Positions 10,483 to 23,200 of a stretch of DNA of 64,000 bases are shown one piece after another (positions within the stretch are counted from its first letter, which is position 1; every line of letters begins with the position of its first letter). The DNA comes from Lasiosphaeris hirsuta. Its lineage: Eukaryota > Ascomycota > Sordariomycetes > Sordariales > Lasiosphaeriaceae. Where the stretch lies: NCBI GenBank assembly GCA_030549175.1, contig JAUKUA010000006.1, forward strand, positions 3,968,001-4,032,000. Direction: 5' to 3'. The notes under the pieces were generated by a model. The model searched no databases. It was not told the origin of the DNA and saw only the letters and a program-made list of their open reading frames with translations. A program made the translations under genes and the position numbers.

Positions 10483-11450
10483 CTAGTTCTGGTAGACGGC
10501 GACATACTCGACCTCCATCATGCTGCCCCAGCTATCGGCAGTCGCGCCGTTGGGCTGCCCAGGCCTGCACCACGGCGTTAGGTCATGTTTTGCAAACAAA
10601 AATATCAAGGGTGAAAGCTTACCAGTTCCCGCCAACAGCAACATTGAGAATGAGAAACAGGGGCGAGTGCGCCAGCGTACCCCAGATGCCCTCCTCGCCA
10701 ATATCCGCGCCGCTGAGCGTGTAGTAGACGCGGCCGTCGAGCAGCCACTGGATGGTCTCGGCGCGCCAGTTACCCGCGTTGGTGCGGTCGATCTTGATGG
10801 TCCAGCGGTGCCAGCCGTTGTCCGAGAGGCCGACGGTGGTGGGGCGGCCGACGGGCTCGTTGCAGGGCCCGCCGTTGGGGCTGCCGCAGTGCACCGTGCC
10901 GTACCCCGTCGGGCTGCCGTTGATCGTCTCCATGATGTCGAGCTCGCCGCACTGGGGCCACGGCGTGCCGTGGTGGATGGCGTCGCCCAGCATCCAGAAC
11001 GCCGGCCAGATGCCCTGCTTGTTGCCCTGCGGGTGGTCGCCGAACCGGATCGTCGCCTCCATCACTGTTACCTTGCCCGCCTGGGGGGTGAAGGTCGCCT
11101 TGGACTCGATCCGCCCTGATGTCCACCTCCCCGACGCCGACTTGCGGGGCACAAACTGGACGGTGCCACCGCCGGATATCTGGAGGTTTTGGTTCGAGTT
11201 GGTGTAATCCTGGGCTTCGTTGTTGACCTTGAGCCTGGTGATGGTTGGGTTAGTAAACATACTTTTCAGGCCCGGCGCGGGATGAAGCTCACCCAGTCAC
11301 GATCTGCCACAAGTTGCCATTGGGAAGGTCGCCGGCGTTCCCTGCAAAGGTATCCGACCATAGAGTCTTGAAGCCAGGAGGGCACTGCACCGCACCAGCG
11401 GATGCCAAAGAAGAAAAGAACGAAAAAAGGGCGACGGTACGTGCGCGCAT
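10483..11450 (-). CDS. Secreted GH16-family endo-beta-glucanase
   Basis: Three exons (11450-11293, 11234-10623, 10564-10483; introns of 58 bases with TTTACTAAC and TGACCTAAC branch sites) give 283 residues in one phase-consistent frame. The start MRARTVALFSFFSSLASAGA is a signal peptide. The catalytic signature GELDIMET (E-x-D-x-x-E; nucleophile and acid/base Glu near residues 148-153) is intact, preceded by GIWPAFWMLG. The last exon supplies GGNWPGQPNGATADSWGSMM and ends VEYVAVYQN, the usual GH16 end. Such enzymes hydrolyse beta-1,3 or mixed beta-1,3/1,4-glucans outside the cell, in nutrition or wall remodelling. Substrate preference cannot be read from sequence alone. No carbohydrate-binding module or GPI signal is present. 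The length is typical. Confidence 0.92.
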
Positions 11451-14400
11451 GGTGCCGGCTCGAGCTGACTGTGGAGACGTTTCTCGAAATGTTTTTGAGA
11501 GTCTCAGGCTCAAAAACGTGGAATACGAAAAAGAATTGAAGGCCAAGATATTGATATCAGGCTCAGCCGAAGTCGAATGGTAGACTAGCTACGAGAGGTC
11601 CGTTCGGGTAGGACTGCAGAAACAAATCCGAGGGTTTGGTATGACAAGAAAGGAGTGTCTAACAAATGTCAAAAAGCGACGAGGCGTGTAGAGAGGGTGG
11701 GTTATAAGGAACGTGGTGCTTGAGAAGCAAGGCTAGGAAGGGAGTGTGAATGCTCAAGGCAGGGCAACGGCGAACGCGAGAAGATATCTGCACTGGCAGA
11801 GGCATAAGAACGCGGGAGGTTGTAAACGACCATATATACCAGATAGATTGGGCGGCACACCCAAAAGATTTGGACCATGTACCCACGTCGGCACAGACGG
11901 TGGAGATCGGGCCCGGGGTGGTAGGGGGAGGACTACCCCTGGGGGCCGAGCATGGGTCGGAGATGGGCAGAGGCGAAGGGTGAGGTGGGAAGCAATGGGC
12001 ACGCAAGCCAAAGGTACCGAACGTGAGTGTGGCTGGTCCTGATTGGGAAATTGACCTTGGAGGGGCAAGATGAAACGCGGAGGAAGGCATCGCTCTCGTA
12101 AGACCAATGGGCAGTGTACCCTGGGCGGTGCTGGCTAGACGAGGGACGTGGCAGCCGAGAGCTCCAGAGATGCGCGCCTGTGGCCTCGCTCTGGCCTTGC
12201 GATCGATCACCTGCTTCTGGGACGCTGGGACCTGGCTCAGCGGGGGATGATCCCGCCGGACAGGAATATCCTGTTAACAGATTCCCCCTGGCCGATATGT
12301 TGGAAGGCCAAGCTTGGCCATCAGTTGGAAGCGCGGCCTCGCCCTTGCGTGCCGCTCCAAGCGCGCAGTGGTCGGCCCAGCGGTGTTCGGCGGCAACAGT
12401 CGCGACCGCAACATCGCATCTTGCGCCATCAGGTCGCAGCGGTGTTCCCAACAAGTTGCGCAGCGCATTCTTGCCGCTGGGCGACTCGATGGTCACGGCC
12501 GTCGCCAGCAAGGGGCTTGCGACAAGAAAGCCAAGCCCGTGGCAGAATCGACGTGCAGCGGGGAATATTGAGGGGCAAGACGCGCAGCCAGGGCACTCCA
12601 AAATAATTGATGGCAAAAGGAGAAACAAATAGGCCACCCCACCACACGTCAATGCACGGCATCCCGCCATGGCCCCCATGATTGAGTGCCGTCCAGTGCC
12701 GTCCAGTACCTGCGCAGGCGTCGCAACCACTTGGCAAAGGTGAAACACCCAAACTGGACCGCACAGACTAGATTGGGCTAGCCTGTTGGGCTCGAACAGC
12801 CGAGCCTCAAGCCTGGAGGGTCCGCACAGGGTGACTCTGCCATGGCTAGCCATGTCAGCCAATTTGCCCTGTTCAAGCGCATTGAGAGCCAAGTCGATCC
12901 GATGACATTTTCATCGAAGCTCAGGACGCCAGCCATGGAAGGAAGGAACAGGCGCTTGGCCGGCCAGGCCTGAGGTCGGACGGACATGGCAAGACAACTG
13001 GTTTTTTTTTTGGATTTTTTTTTGGATTTTTTTTTTGGCGTCATAGATATTGAACATGCTGGGAACTGGCACAGCTGCGGTCCCTAGGACTGCGCGAGAG
13101 TTTCAATCCATTTCCACAGAGAATTGGGGGGCTGTAGCGATCTGAACGCTCGGCGGGAGTCGGGCAGTGCTGACCGTACGACCCGAACCACTATCGAGCA
13201 ACTGAGGTTGGATCCTCCAGACGGTAAAATGGGACGAATGTGGGCGCAGCGTTCTGCCAACCCAGGAAGACAGCTTTTTTTACCCCTGAGTCTCGATTGG
13301 CCTGCCGGGCTGCAAAAGCACTTCTTCCCCTGAGGTCTGCTGGCCCGTGCTGCCGAGATCCAATCGACGTCAAGAAGCGGCGTCTGACGTGGAGCAGTGG
13401 AGAGTCAACTGCAGGGTCCAGGCAAAAATTAGTCGAGTTCAGAAGAGATGATCCAGACCCGGATATTCCCTAATCACTTATCGTCTAGACGAGCTTGCCG
13501 GCTCCCCGGCATTTGGCGATGGTGGAGCGTCGGGTTGACCCCGATGAGTCTTATCTCTTGCTAGCTGGGGCATGCGTTCCATTGAGCTGGCTGGAAAGGG
13601 CTCGCCATCTACGTCAAAAGGTGCCAAGATGGTTCCTGCAGAGCCAAGAGAGCGTAATGATTGCGCCTTGATAGGGGGAGAGGTTTGGAATGGCTCGTCG
13701 GTTGCCGTCTGGCCCCGCTAGTCCTAGCGCAGAGCGATCTTTCTGGGGAGGCGCCGGGGAAGGGAGAGAGAATGCCAAGCCCTGCGCTAAAAGAGGACCG
13801 CATTTGTCAATGGAGGCCTGATGACTGCATTCTGCGCTGCTTCCTGCCTCGCCGCCTCCCTCCCTCTCGGAACAAAATGCAGGTGCAGCCAGAGCAACTG
13901 GCACTTGCTCCCAATCTCCCAGATCTCTCGCCGGTCGGCACACCGGCCATTTGGTGCGCAATGCGCCCGCTCACAAGTCTCAACCCAGCTCGAGCCAAGT
14001 GGGCGCTTCGAGATTTCCTAAATTTTCAACGTCGAATCAAGAGCCTCAAACGCCCTGTCTCGGATGCTTCCTTTCTTTTGCGGTCCGCGGTCCGTCGCTG
14101 CGATTCGGGAACCGGCCAATCATCTGCACAGCTCTCGCCCTCCAGGTGCTCGCTCACCAAACATGAAACATTTCGATGCTAGGGAATGGAATTTCTACTT
14201 CCGCGACATTAACGTCGTGACTATTGCTGCTAGCTTTCCCACGTTGAGATGCTCAGCTATCCTCATTCTCTCCTGCTCTCTCGCGACGGAACGGAATCGA
14301 CGCGGTTCGGTTCGGCGGAGAAAAGTCCCACCAACTGAATCCCGGATTGGAATGTTTTCTGGCGATCTTAAATGATCTTGTAAGCCCTACCACGTGGACT

Positions 14401-15759
14401 TGGCCACGGCCTGGACCTGGACCGGCCCAGGTTTGCCGATCGCCACGCGGCATGAACCCGCTAGTCGATTCCTTATGCCTTGTCAACATGTTCCCTGATG
14501 TTGGTCTTGAAGTTCCCAGCTGAGCACCGTTTGACATTTCCACCCTCATGCTGCCTCGCTCGAGGCTGGCTGACAGCGCGCAACAATAACGAGAGGCGTG
14601 GGGGCGAATGTCGGACCAGGAGAGAGGGCGATGGCGATCAACCCGGTCGGCACCGTCGCGGCATGGCTCAGTAGATTGCGCGTTCTCGTCTCGTCAACTC
14701 GAATCGAACTATATGGCCACGATTTATCCCCTCGGCGCCTCAGAGACGGACATCTCTAGGTGCATCGGCGCCATCGTCTTCCGCACCGGGGTCCCAACAT
14801 CCGCTGTCGACGCCGCTCCACCCGGGCTCTGGCCCTGGCGGGCACTTTATCGCCCTCGCGATCGATGGCTGACTCCAATTGAAACCATGATTGCCAAGAC
14901 CGACTTCCAACTGGCAGCCGCGGGTGGTTTGTGTGCCGTCCCTGGTTGAAATCACCCGGCCGGCCTGGCTATATTTGACCCGCCACCTTTTGACAAACAG
15001 CATTTGGCGAGACCTTTTGCCCTGGTTCTCGACTTGCCTCCCCCACGGCGGCTCAGACAGACCATGGCAGGACTAGACCGATAATACTATGTGATGCCTT
15101 GGACTGCTTGGCTCAGGTTATGACCGTGCCGCCCCAATTACCTGCAAATCTTCCGATTAGCTCGCGATTCGCCCCTCAGGATCTAAGGCTTTACTTTCCA
15201 GGTTGCTCGGTGATGCTTGTCTTTTTTTTGTTTTTTGTCATGCTCATTGTTCTTTGATGCCGCCAACAAGCTAGCTAGGGTTAACATGTGAATGCTGATG
15301 GTGTGTCAGATCAATGAACCGAGTTGCTTGATGGCAGTGTCTGTCTGCCTTTGGCGTTTTGCCACCACTTTAGCCATGAGAAAGCTCTCGCAGAGGCGCG
15401 AGAGATCCCTTTCAACGCGTTGCGCGGAGCAAGGAGAGGCGATGGCACGATGTCACAAAGGCATGTAAAGGTTTCAGTCATATCGCCACCATCAAAGACG
15501 CAAAACTCCGTTTCTGGGGTATCTCTGGGTATCTCAACAATGGCACGATGGCCCAAAGAAGAAAAAAGAAGAAAAAGCCCTGTAATCGTTCCTAGGCAGC
15601 GGTGGGGGAGCCCCATCCGTGCCTTTCCATCCCTTGTAAGCCGCTCCCGCTTGATCAAAACACACAAAGGTCCTGCCCAAAGGCTTCGATCCCCCCTCTA
15701 CCCTACAAAACGCGTTGGAGCTGCTCCGGGCGGGGCCCACCGAGATGGTGGCCACACGC
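11451..15759. other. 4.3-kb gene-free stretch
   Basis: Long ORFs exist on both strands (for example minus 12892-11933) but overlap one another, lack recognisable motifs and have shadow-like composition. I see no splice-linked protein, tRNA or rRNA. It could hold promoters or unspliced RNAs for the divergent flanking genes. Confidence 0.5.
13002..13038 (+). repeat. Three-copy T-run minisatellite
   Basis: Three runs of eight to ten T are separated by GGA (unit about 12 bases). On the minus strand it reads as a Lys-rich ORF start, which is an artefact of the repeat. Confidence 0.8.
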
Positions 15760-16799
15760 CTACTGCGAGCCGTACTGCTCCTCCCACTCCTTCAACGCCT
15801 CGTCGAAATAGCCCGGGAAGGGGTCCCCGGGCGTCCACGACACACCCGGCAGGCCTTCCCCTCCACGAGGCTGCGCCTCTCCCTCCTCCTGCTCCGGCTG
15901 CTGGGCTTGCTGCTGCTGGGCCTGCTCCTGCTGGTCCAGGCGGGCGCGGCGCTCTTCGTCGTACCGAGCGTTCTCGGCACGGCACCAGTCATCGAACCAG
16001 GGGTCGATGTTCCCCTCGGCGCTGGCGGCGTTGACGGCGGCCAGGCTGTCGTTCAGCATGCGGACGGTGGCGTCGAAGAGGGTGCCGGCTCGCGCCTGGC
16101 GGTCGATGTGCTCGCGCACCGTCGCTGGGATGCCCGGGTCGCCAATCCGGGAGGCCCAAATGTAGTCCTCCTGGGCGATCGGACCGTTGCCGGGGACGTA
16201 CTGTTTTCAGATGGTTGTTAGCGCTGGGGGTTGAGACGGAAGACTGGAATTTCGGGTGATGTGACTTTGGGAAGGAAAGGGTGAGTGGGATTTGTTTGGG
16301 TTTTACTTACAGCCGGACCCCAGAAGGGGTAGGCGCGCCAGTTGCCCGGCGTGTACTCGCCCGAAACCGGGTCGAACAAGTGGGTGGCGCGCACCCGTCC
16401 GCCCTGGGCGGAGAACTCGAGCGTCTCGAGGAAGTGGCGGTCGCGCCCGAGCAGCTGGGCGCTGCGGGCCCCACCCAGGGCCGCTATCGTCGCGTCCAGG
16501 GTCGGCTGGGGCGGAAGGGGAGGAGGTGCGGCGGCGGCGAGCGGCGGCGAAAACACGTCGTCCATGCCCAGGACGGGCGACGGCGAGCGAGGAGACACCG
16601 TCGGGCTGCTGCCCGAGGTGGGCGACGGCGGCGCGAACGGACCGGCGAGGGACGATGGGGCAGGGGAGGGTGAGCCAGGCGCGGGCGAGGGTGAGGCGGC
16701 GGGGGGTTGCTGCTGGGGGGCGGCGGGGGGTTGCTGCTTGGGGGCAGCGGCGGTCGCGGACGAACCTGGCGTGGGCGAGGCGGCGCGGGCGGGGGACTC

Positions 16800-16833
<34 letters not shown>

Positions 16834-17317
16834 TGCTGGGCAGCGGCGAGGGCGGCGGACCGGCGCGTCACGCGCAGGATGACGGGGGCCCTGCCAGAGG
16901 CGCGGGCCGGCGGCGATGAGGACATCGCGGCGGCGGGGAGGGAGCTGTCGGCCTCGGGCCCAAAGACGTCGTCGCTGCTGCTGCTGGTGCTGCTGCTGCG
17001 GCGGGGGGAGCTTGTGGTGGTGCTGCTTTCAGCAGCGGGCGGCTCTGCGAATCTGGTGCGCTGAAAGAAAAAGAGAAAGGGTTTGTTAGCTTTTGAAGTG
17101 GGCAATAAATAAAAAATTTCACTCTGTATAGTTGCGTAACTGGATATTTGCGTGGTGTTTGGATAGTTGCGTGGATCTAGATAGGTGCGTGGATCTGGAT
17201 AGGTGCGTGGGCTCTGGGTTGGGGCCTTTGGCTCGGTGCCGAGAGACTTACCTTCGCCACGGCGATCTTGATCTTTTTGGCCGATCTGGCCTTGCTGGCG
17301 GAGGGTTGGCTGGCCAT
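15760..17317 (-). CDS. Uncharacterised polyQ/Pro-Ser-rich protein
   Basis: Exons 17317-17252, 17060-16311 and 16200-15760 join in phase 0 to give 418 residues. The first exon encodes the basic MASQPSASKARSAKKIKIAV. The second is low-complexity: Ser/Thr runs, RRSAALAAAQQQQQQKQQ, Pro/Ala/Ser runs (about residues 100-190), then an ordered part with LGRDRHFLETLEFSAQGGRV and YTPGNWRAYPFWGPA. The third has YVPGNGPIAQEDYIWASRIG, a Gln/Glu-rich coiled stretch and FDEALKEWEEQYGSQ at the end. Introns have GTAAGT donors. No known domain is recognised. The low-complexity core with an N-terminal basic patch is common in nuclear or chromatin-associated proteins, but that is only inference. Confidence 0.75.
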
Positions 17318-18993
17318 GATGTCGTTGGTAGTGGTAGTTCGGAGTGGTGATGGTTCCGGAACAGAAATCTGGATGGTGAAGAAGTGGGCGGAAGGCTTTG
17401 GGCCAAATCCAGCAAGAGCCAGGGCAGAAATTCTTGGTCGGTGTGAATATTGGGGAAATAGATAGTCCACTCACGCGAGACCCAGCAGTCAGGACGGTCA
17501 ATACTTGACCTGCCAATTGTTTCTGGCGTGCACGATTCTTGCCCATGGGGGATACTTCAGGAAGGCACAACCTCTCACTCCCCACCTTGACTTCCACCCA
17601 TACCAACAATGCCCACCTCTCCATTACTCTCCCAGAGGCCGTGCATGTAGCTGCATTGTTGGAACCCGGAATGGATGGCGCTCCTATCGCAGCGACTACT
17701 TTGGTCAGTTGTTAACGTCGAGTCAGGTGAGAACGGGCGAGTAAAGACGGGGACATGGCGGGAAAATAATTCTCTTCCGCCAAAGGACGAAAGTCCTGCT
17801 CATCCCATACCTTGACCATGCGTACCACCCACGCAGTAGGATGGCGGGGAACAGTGGAATAAAATATATGACAGACAAAGGGGCTCACCCGCCCCATCAT
17901 CCCGGCGACTTTCACTCCCAACTAATTACAACCAGACGTCAGCCTACAACAAAGTTAGCCCTAAACGGCTCTAGTATCACTTCCAGGGTATATTTTACTA
18001 AACTCCCTGAAGAAGATGCAGCCAGTGATTGACGCTACAAATTGATCCCTCTTTACTGCCAGTCCTGTTATTCTTTGCGCGGGATGTATACCTCCTATTC
18101 AAGCTCCCGACCCCATGGCTGAAGGCCAAGTAGGTCCGGCACCATTCTAGACACGCTTGATGCCTTTTGACATGCGGGCAGGGCGTGAACTAACCGCAAG
18201 GTTAAACATGTTAACTTTCCTTTCTGCAACATCAAGCCGCCGCTATTCGAATTTCCTTGTCAAGTTGCGCAAGTTTCAGCTTGCCATAACTTTTACCAAG
18301 GTAATTATTACTAAGGCCAATTGTTGAGTCGTACAACCATTCTTTATCCCGCCTTCAAGTCTTTCCCCAACCCCAGACCTTGTGTGTGGCACGGAAATGA
18401 GCAGGGGTGGAAATCAAAGACCCCGATCATCACGATCGATCGTCGTGGTTCATTGGTAGATGGGGAGCATGGCCCGATATTTATTGGCATCTCGCATCCT
18501 GGTCAAAAGTCCACATATTGTGTGCGCTTGTTGGGGATGTATCCTGGTTAGTCGTATTGGAGGTTCGAGTTATTGTTAGCTTTGCCTAGCCAGGCTGAAG
18601 AGACATTGAAGATCACGCCCCCCATGAATGATATCTTCTTGTTCATCCACCCCTTTTAAACTTCTGTAGATCGAGACAAGCTGTTAGACTTTCTTGACAC
18701 ACGGCAACTCTGCGTGCAAATCTCATCCCAACCTCATCCTTTAGACGGGCAAGTTCGGGCAAGTTCGGGCAAGTTCGAATAAGACACTCATCTCCGTTTA
18801 TGGAAATTTGATTCACTTTGGGTACCTATCTAGGTCGATCCCAAAAGGACAGAGTTCTCACTTTCGATCAATCACAAAACATGTACGCCTGGGTAGCCAT
18901 CCACTTGAGGCCATGATATTTCCGGGTCAAAACACCAAATTGTCCATTTCCATTTCTTTACAACCAAAACTCGGCAATCGCGACCAGCCCCCC
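17318..18993. other. Intergenic; short tandem repeat only
   Basis: No coding sequence supported. A perfect 10-base unit GGGCAAGTTC is repeated three times at 18747-18776. This is likely the 5' region of the polyQ gene and the 3' flank of the small membrane protein gene. Confidence 0.5.
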
Positions 18994-19383
18994 CTACTTC
19001 TCCTTCCCAGACATTACATACGCCATCCTCGCCTTGCGCGCAGCCGCCCTATCATCCAACATTTTGTCCCTCTCCACACCCGTCATGAACCGAGTCCCCT
19101 CGGGCAACCCGAGCTCCCTGGCGAGTTCCTTGTGGTCGGGCGGGACGTACCCGGTCTCGGTGGCGAGCGTGGGGCGGTGGGCGGCGCGCGCCTCGAGGTC
19201 GCGGATGGCGCGGCGCTTGCGGAACAAGCTGCCCATCAGCCAGGCCAGGAAGACTAGGGCGATGGCGAGGGCGACCGAGAGACAGATGATGGCGACGGTG
19301 GAGGTCTGCATCGTGACAGAGTCGGGCACTGCCGCTGGGTCTGTGGTGGCGACTTCGTCGGTGATGGGGCTGTGGGGGGGCAT
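18994..19383 (-). CDS. Small single-pass membrane protein, family unknown
   Basis: The single exon encodes 129 residues from the first in-frame ATG (MPPHSPITDEVATTDPAAVP). Reading further upstream has no ATG. One membrane helix is clear, VAIICLSVALAIALVFLAWL (about residues 27-46), followed at once by a basic stop-transfer patch FRKRRAIRD. The C-terminal half is charged and likely cytosolic, with TGYVPPDHKELARELGLPEG and a Lys/Arg-rich end. The arrangement (short polar N-terminus, one TM, cytosolic tail, no signal peptide) suggests a type III or tail-in-cytosol protein. I do not recognise a family. A later Met (MQTSTVAII) is an alternative start. Confidence 0.6.
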   Translation of the reverse strand: MPPHSPITDEVATTDPAAVPDSVTMQTSTVAIICLSVALAIALVFLAWLMGSLFRKRRAIRDLEARAAHRPTLATETGYVPPDHKELARELGLPEGTRFMTGVERDKMLDDRAAARKARMAYVMSGKEK

Positions 19384-20206
19384 GCTGTGTTTGTTAGAGA
19401 TATGTGTGTGTTTGGGAGGGTTGCGGAGATCGGGCTCTCTGAGGATGCCGGTGATGGTTGTGTTGGGACTGAAGGGCAAGTGATGGTCGTGGTCGTCTTA
19501 TATGCCCTGGACGGGGAGGATTGTCACGTTGGACAAAGCGATTGTCGATGGGAGTGGACGATGTTGGTAATTATACAAGCCCCTTGTACTAGATACATTC
19601 CCGCGTGCCACTGCAACAAAGGTGAGCTCAGAAGAGGAGCGAAGAACTAGAATGGTCTCGGCAAAAAGAATCAGGCTAACGCGAAAATTTAGACAAATCA
19701 AAGAAACTTGATCGCCGAATCTCGCAAACTCCCAAGTCAACTCAGGCTTTCCGCTCGCCCAACTCGGACGTCCGCAGACTTCCTGGCCAGTCAAGACTCA
19801 GGCTCGAAAAGCATCATTCTTTTCCTCCGTGGACAAACGGTACCCACGCCGATTGCCAACGGTCTTGCCGCGCAACGGCCAACAACGGCCTCAGCAAGAA
19901 AAACAGCATCTTAAGTACCAGTATCATACAGTCTAAGTTTGTTTATTGAAGCCTCGATAAAGCCTTTCAATCATTAAAAAAATGCATCCGAATATTTGGA
20001 AAGGTATATCGGGTCCAATTAAGGCCTTATTTACATCGATAGCAACGCATTTTCGGGTCTTGGAAAGGCCTTATAAAACCCCGATGATGTCTCTTCTTAT
20101 GCTACTTAACCTCCCATAATTAGCAGAGAAGACCAAAGTACTCCGACTTTAATGGTATCAAACCCCGTGCACATGCCCCTCCGACCCTATACTACATGCT
20201 AAAAGC
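19384..20206. other. Intergenic, AT-rich at 19920-20110
   Basis: No gene seen. The segment 19930-20100 is rich in AAAGGCCTT-like words such as TTGGAAAGGCCTTATAAAA. A similar style (AAAAGCCTTCCTGAAAGT, CAGGCCTTTCC) appears at 43070-43110, possibly a decayed shared repeat. Confidence 0.35.
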
Positions 20207-23200
20207 CTAGTCCTTTTTACCCGTCTTGCCCTCCAAAAACAACTTCTTAAAATCTGCATTACTCTTGCTCCTCGCCCCAGCTCCGAGAGCTGAAGGCCCA
20301 TGCCCATTTCCATTGACCTCCTTCTTAACCCCCCCAATAAAGCCTAATCCCCTCTTCCCACCACGCCCCAGTGCCAGCGGTGTTCGCCGAATCGCCGGTG
20401 GTGGTGGCATCAACTCGGCAGCGCTCTGCTTCTTGCTGTTTGACGATGCCGAGATAGCCGGCTTCTGTGGCGGCTGGTCGATCCGGTCTACGCGCTCCTC
20501 GGCCTTTTGCTTGAACAACTCGGCGACAGGGGCCGTGCGAAGCCTTCTCCCACCCTCGATTGTCATACCGTCGATGGCCAGGGCCGCCTTCCCTGCCGTT
20601 ACGGCGTCGGCGAACTCGACAATGGCGCCGCCGTGCTTGGGGTGCAGCACGAGCTTCACAATGGTGCCCACTCTCGCAAGGAGCGAGCGGACCCGGGCGT
20701 CGTTCATTGTGTCTGGAATTCCGAGTATGGCAGTAGTTCGTGCGGCGATCTCGGCGGCTTTGGGACCCGCGTGTGTTGGCGCGGCGGGTGGTGAGCCAGC
20801 GGCCGGGGGGGTTCTACCTCTGGAGATGCGGTACTCCCGGGGCCTCGGACCGTCGCCGTCGTCTTCTGGCCGAGCGGCTTGGACAATTCCACCTTGATGG
20901 CGTGGTTCCCTAGGATGAGCGTATCCAGCATCTTGATAGCCTCTTGCGCCTCCTCCTTCGTCTCCATTACAACGAATGCTGTCCCGTATCCCCGGCCCGC
21001 CATGTTGAGCGGAATGCGCACACTCGCAACCTTTCCAGCCTTGGCGAATATACCCCTGAGTTCCTCCTCTGTTGTCGTGCGTGGTAGATTGAGAATGTGG
21101 AGCTCACGCTCTTCGGCCTGGGCCCCCTGTCGCTGCTGCTTCATGCCGGGGTCTGAAAACTTGGCCGACAACTTGAACTTGCCACCATCCAGGGACTTGC
21201 CGTCCAGCTTTGTCGCCGCCGCCGCACCCGCGCGGTCGCGGAAGGTGACGTAGCAGAAGCGCCGCTTGGTATTATACTTGAGACTCGGGAACCGAATGTT
21301 ATGAATCTCGCCACAATCTTTGAAGAGGTCGCGCATGTACTGTTCGTCTGCCTCGGGTGAGTAGTTGGTGACGAAAAGGGTGCAGTCGGTGGCTGCGGTG
21401 ACCTGGACGACTTGATCTTCAAAGTATTTGCCATCCCTGAGCAGTGCCGAACGTGCATCCTCTGGCGCGCGAAACTCGACAAGCGCCACCGGCGGCGCAC
21501 CATCTCGAGACTGGATGTCAATGTTGTTGATGTGCCCATATTCGCGGAAGAACTGCCGCATCTTGGAGACAGGGGTATGTATCGGGAGGTTGGCGACAAA
21601 CACCGACGTGTTCTCTCTGTCGCGCTTGGCATCGACGCCGTTTGCGGGCTCGCTTTTGGGCCGCTTGGTTGCTGCGTCGTCCTCGCCTGGGGCATCCTCG
21701 CGCTTACGCTTGGGCCCCGGCGATGCAGATGTCTCGGGGGCATCCGTCATGGCCTGGTCCCGTATTTGAGCGGCGTATGCCGCCTGTGCCTCGGCTGCTT
21801 GGGCAGCCTCCCTCTCACGGCGTTTGGCTACTCCCTTTCTCACCTTGTAGATGGTGTCTTGGGCCTCGCGGAGGGTTTCTGCCAGCTCATAGTCGTTGCA
21901 GTGCTGCAGGTAGACCTCCATAATGCGTTCCGGCCAATCCAGCGTGCGCACTTTGAGCGCCCTTGAAAAGACAAGCGTGGCGTATGAAGGTACCCGTAGA
22001 CCCTGGGAGATGGTGGCGGGCGTGGGACTGCGCGCCTTGCTCTTTGAGGATGTGAAGCCCACCATCTCCCAGAGATACCAGTGAAGCCAGAAGTCGTAGC
22101 TGTTGGCATAAAGCTCGATTGTCGAGAGCTGCTCCCACACGGCGCGCGCCCCATCGATGTCCTCCTTTTTCTCGGTCAAGAACTGTATCAGGATCTTTTC
22201 GAGACGGAAGCTGGGGTCGCCCTGGTAAGCATCACCATATCTCCTTTTACCCCAGTGCTTGACATCCTCAAGAGCAGATGGGAGCCCCACCTCGGCCAGG
22301 TCGACCGCTTCCTCAGAGGCGCTTGGGTTCATGGCCGTCCGCTTGAGGTACCCACACCACGCCGCGTACATGTCCAGCACTCCCGTCATGCCATCTCGGT
22401 CGAGCTGGGAGCTGTTGGTAGCGGCGTGCTTGATCCTCTCAATGTCAATAAAGGGGAGACCAGCCTCCTCGGCGGCCAGGATGTACCGTGCCCAGACCGG
22501 ACCTGACCAGGGGAGGTGGTGGACGGCGAGCTGCAGGACGTCGAGCATGTTGGGCAGCATATTTGCGGGTATCCTGGAGACGCCCGACTTTTGCTCAGAA
22601 TGCGCCGTCGAGATGAAGACGATAAAGTCCAGCCAAGTGGCTTCGTCCGACACCAGAACGCCTGTCAGTGCTCTCGCGAAAAGGCCGAGGCAGATCTGGA
22701 GATTGAGAACCACGTCCTTCCTCCCCCTTGTCTGCTTGATTTCCCAGTTGAGATATTCGGCTGTGGCAGCCTTGACAGCTTCGGTATCGCCAGATTTGGC
22801 GGCGAGGTTGAGCTTCATCTCGAAGGGGTCGCGCAGGCTGTAAATGCGCTTAGCGTCGCGGGCGTTCCGCGTGGCGGCCTCCATCTCGGTTTCGTAGGCC
22901 TGCCGGTTGTATTCGGAGAGAAAGGTGGAGAACATCTGCGAGGTGCTGTCCCAGGTGGCATGGGGCACGGCGAGGCGGTTTTTGAAGAGGTGGGTGATCC
23001 TGCGGATGCCGGCCTCGGTAGCGGTGCGGGCAAGCAGCTCCATCTCGAGGGAGACCCAGCGATTCCACAGCTCGTGGCTGTCGCCAAGGCGGTACTGGAC
23101 GGCCTCGTAGCCCTGCTGCCAGAGGTTGAGGGCGACATCGAGGGTGAAGGTCTCGCGGCCGAGCTGTTGTTCTTCTTGGGGCCAGCCGGCGTCGCTGCCG

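Noticed and set aside
11933..12892. 319-residue ORF on the minus strand in the gene-free region
   Set aside because: No domain, overlapping equally long ORFs on the other strand, Ser/Pro/Cys mix typical of non-coding GC-rich DNA.
12778..13044. Lys-rich minus ORF beginning MTPKKKSKKKSKKK
   Set aside because: Produced by the T-run minisatellite at 13002-13038.
16342..17064. 240-residue Gly/Ala-rich ORF on the plus strand
   Set aside because: Mirror of the polyQ/Pro-rich exon on the minus strand.
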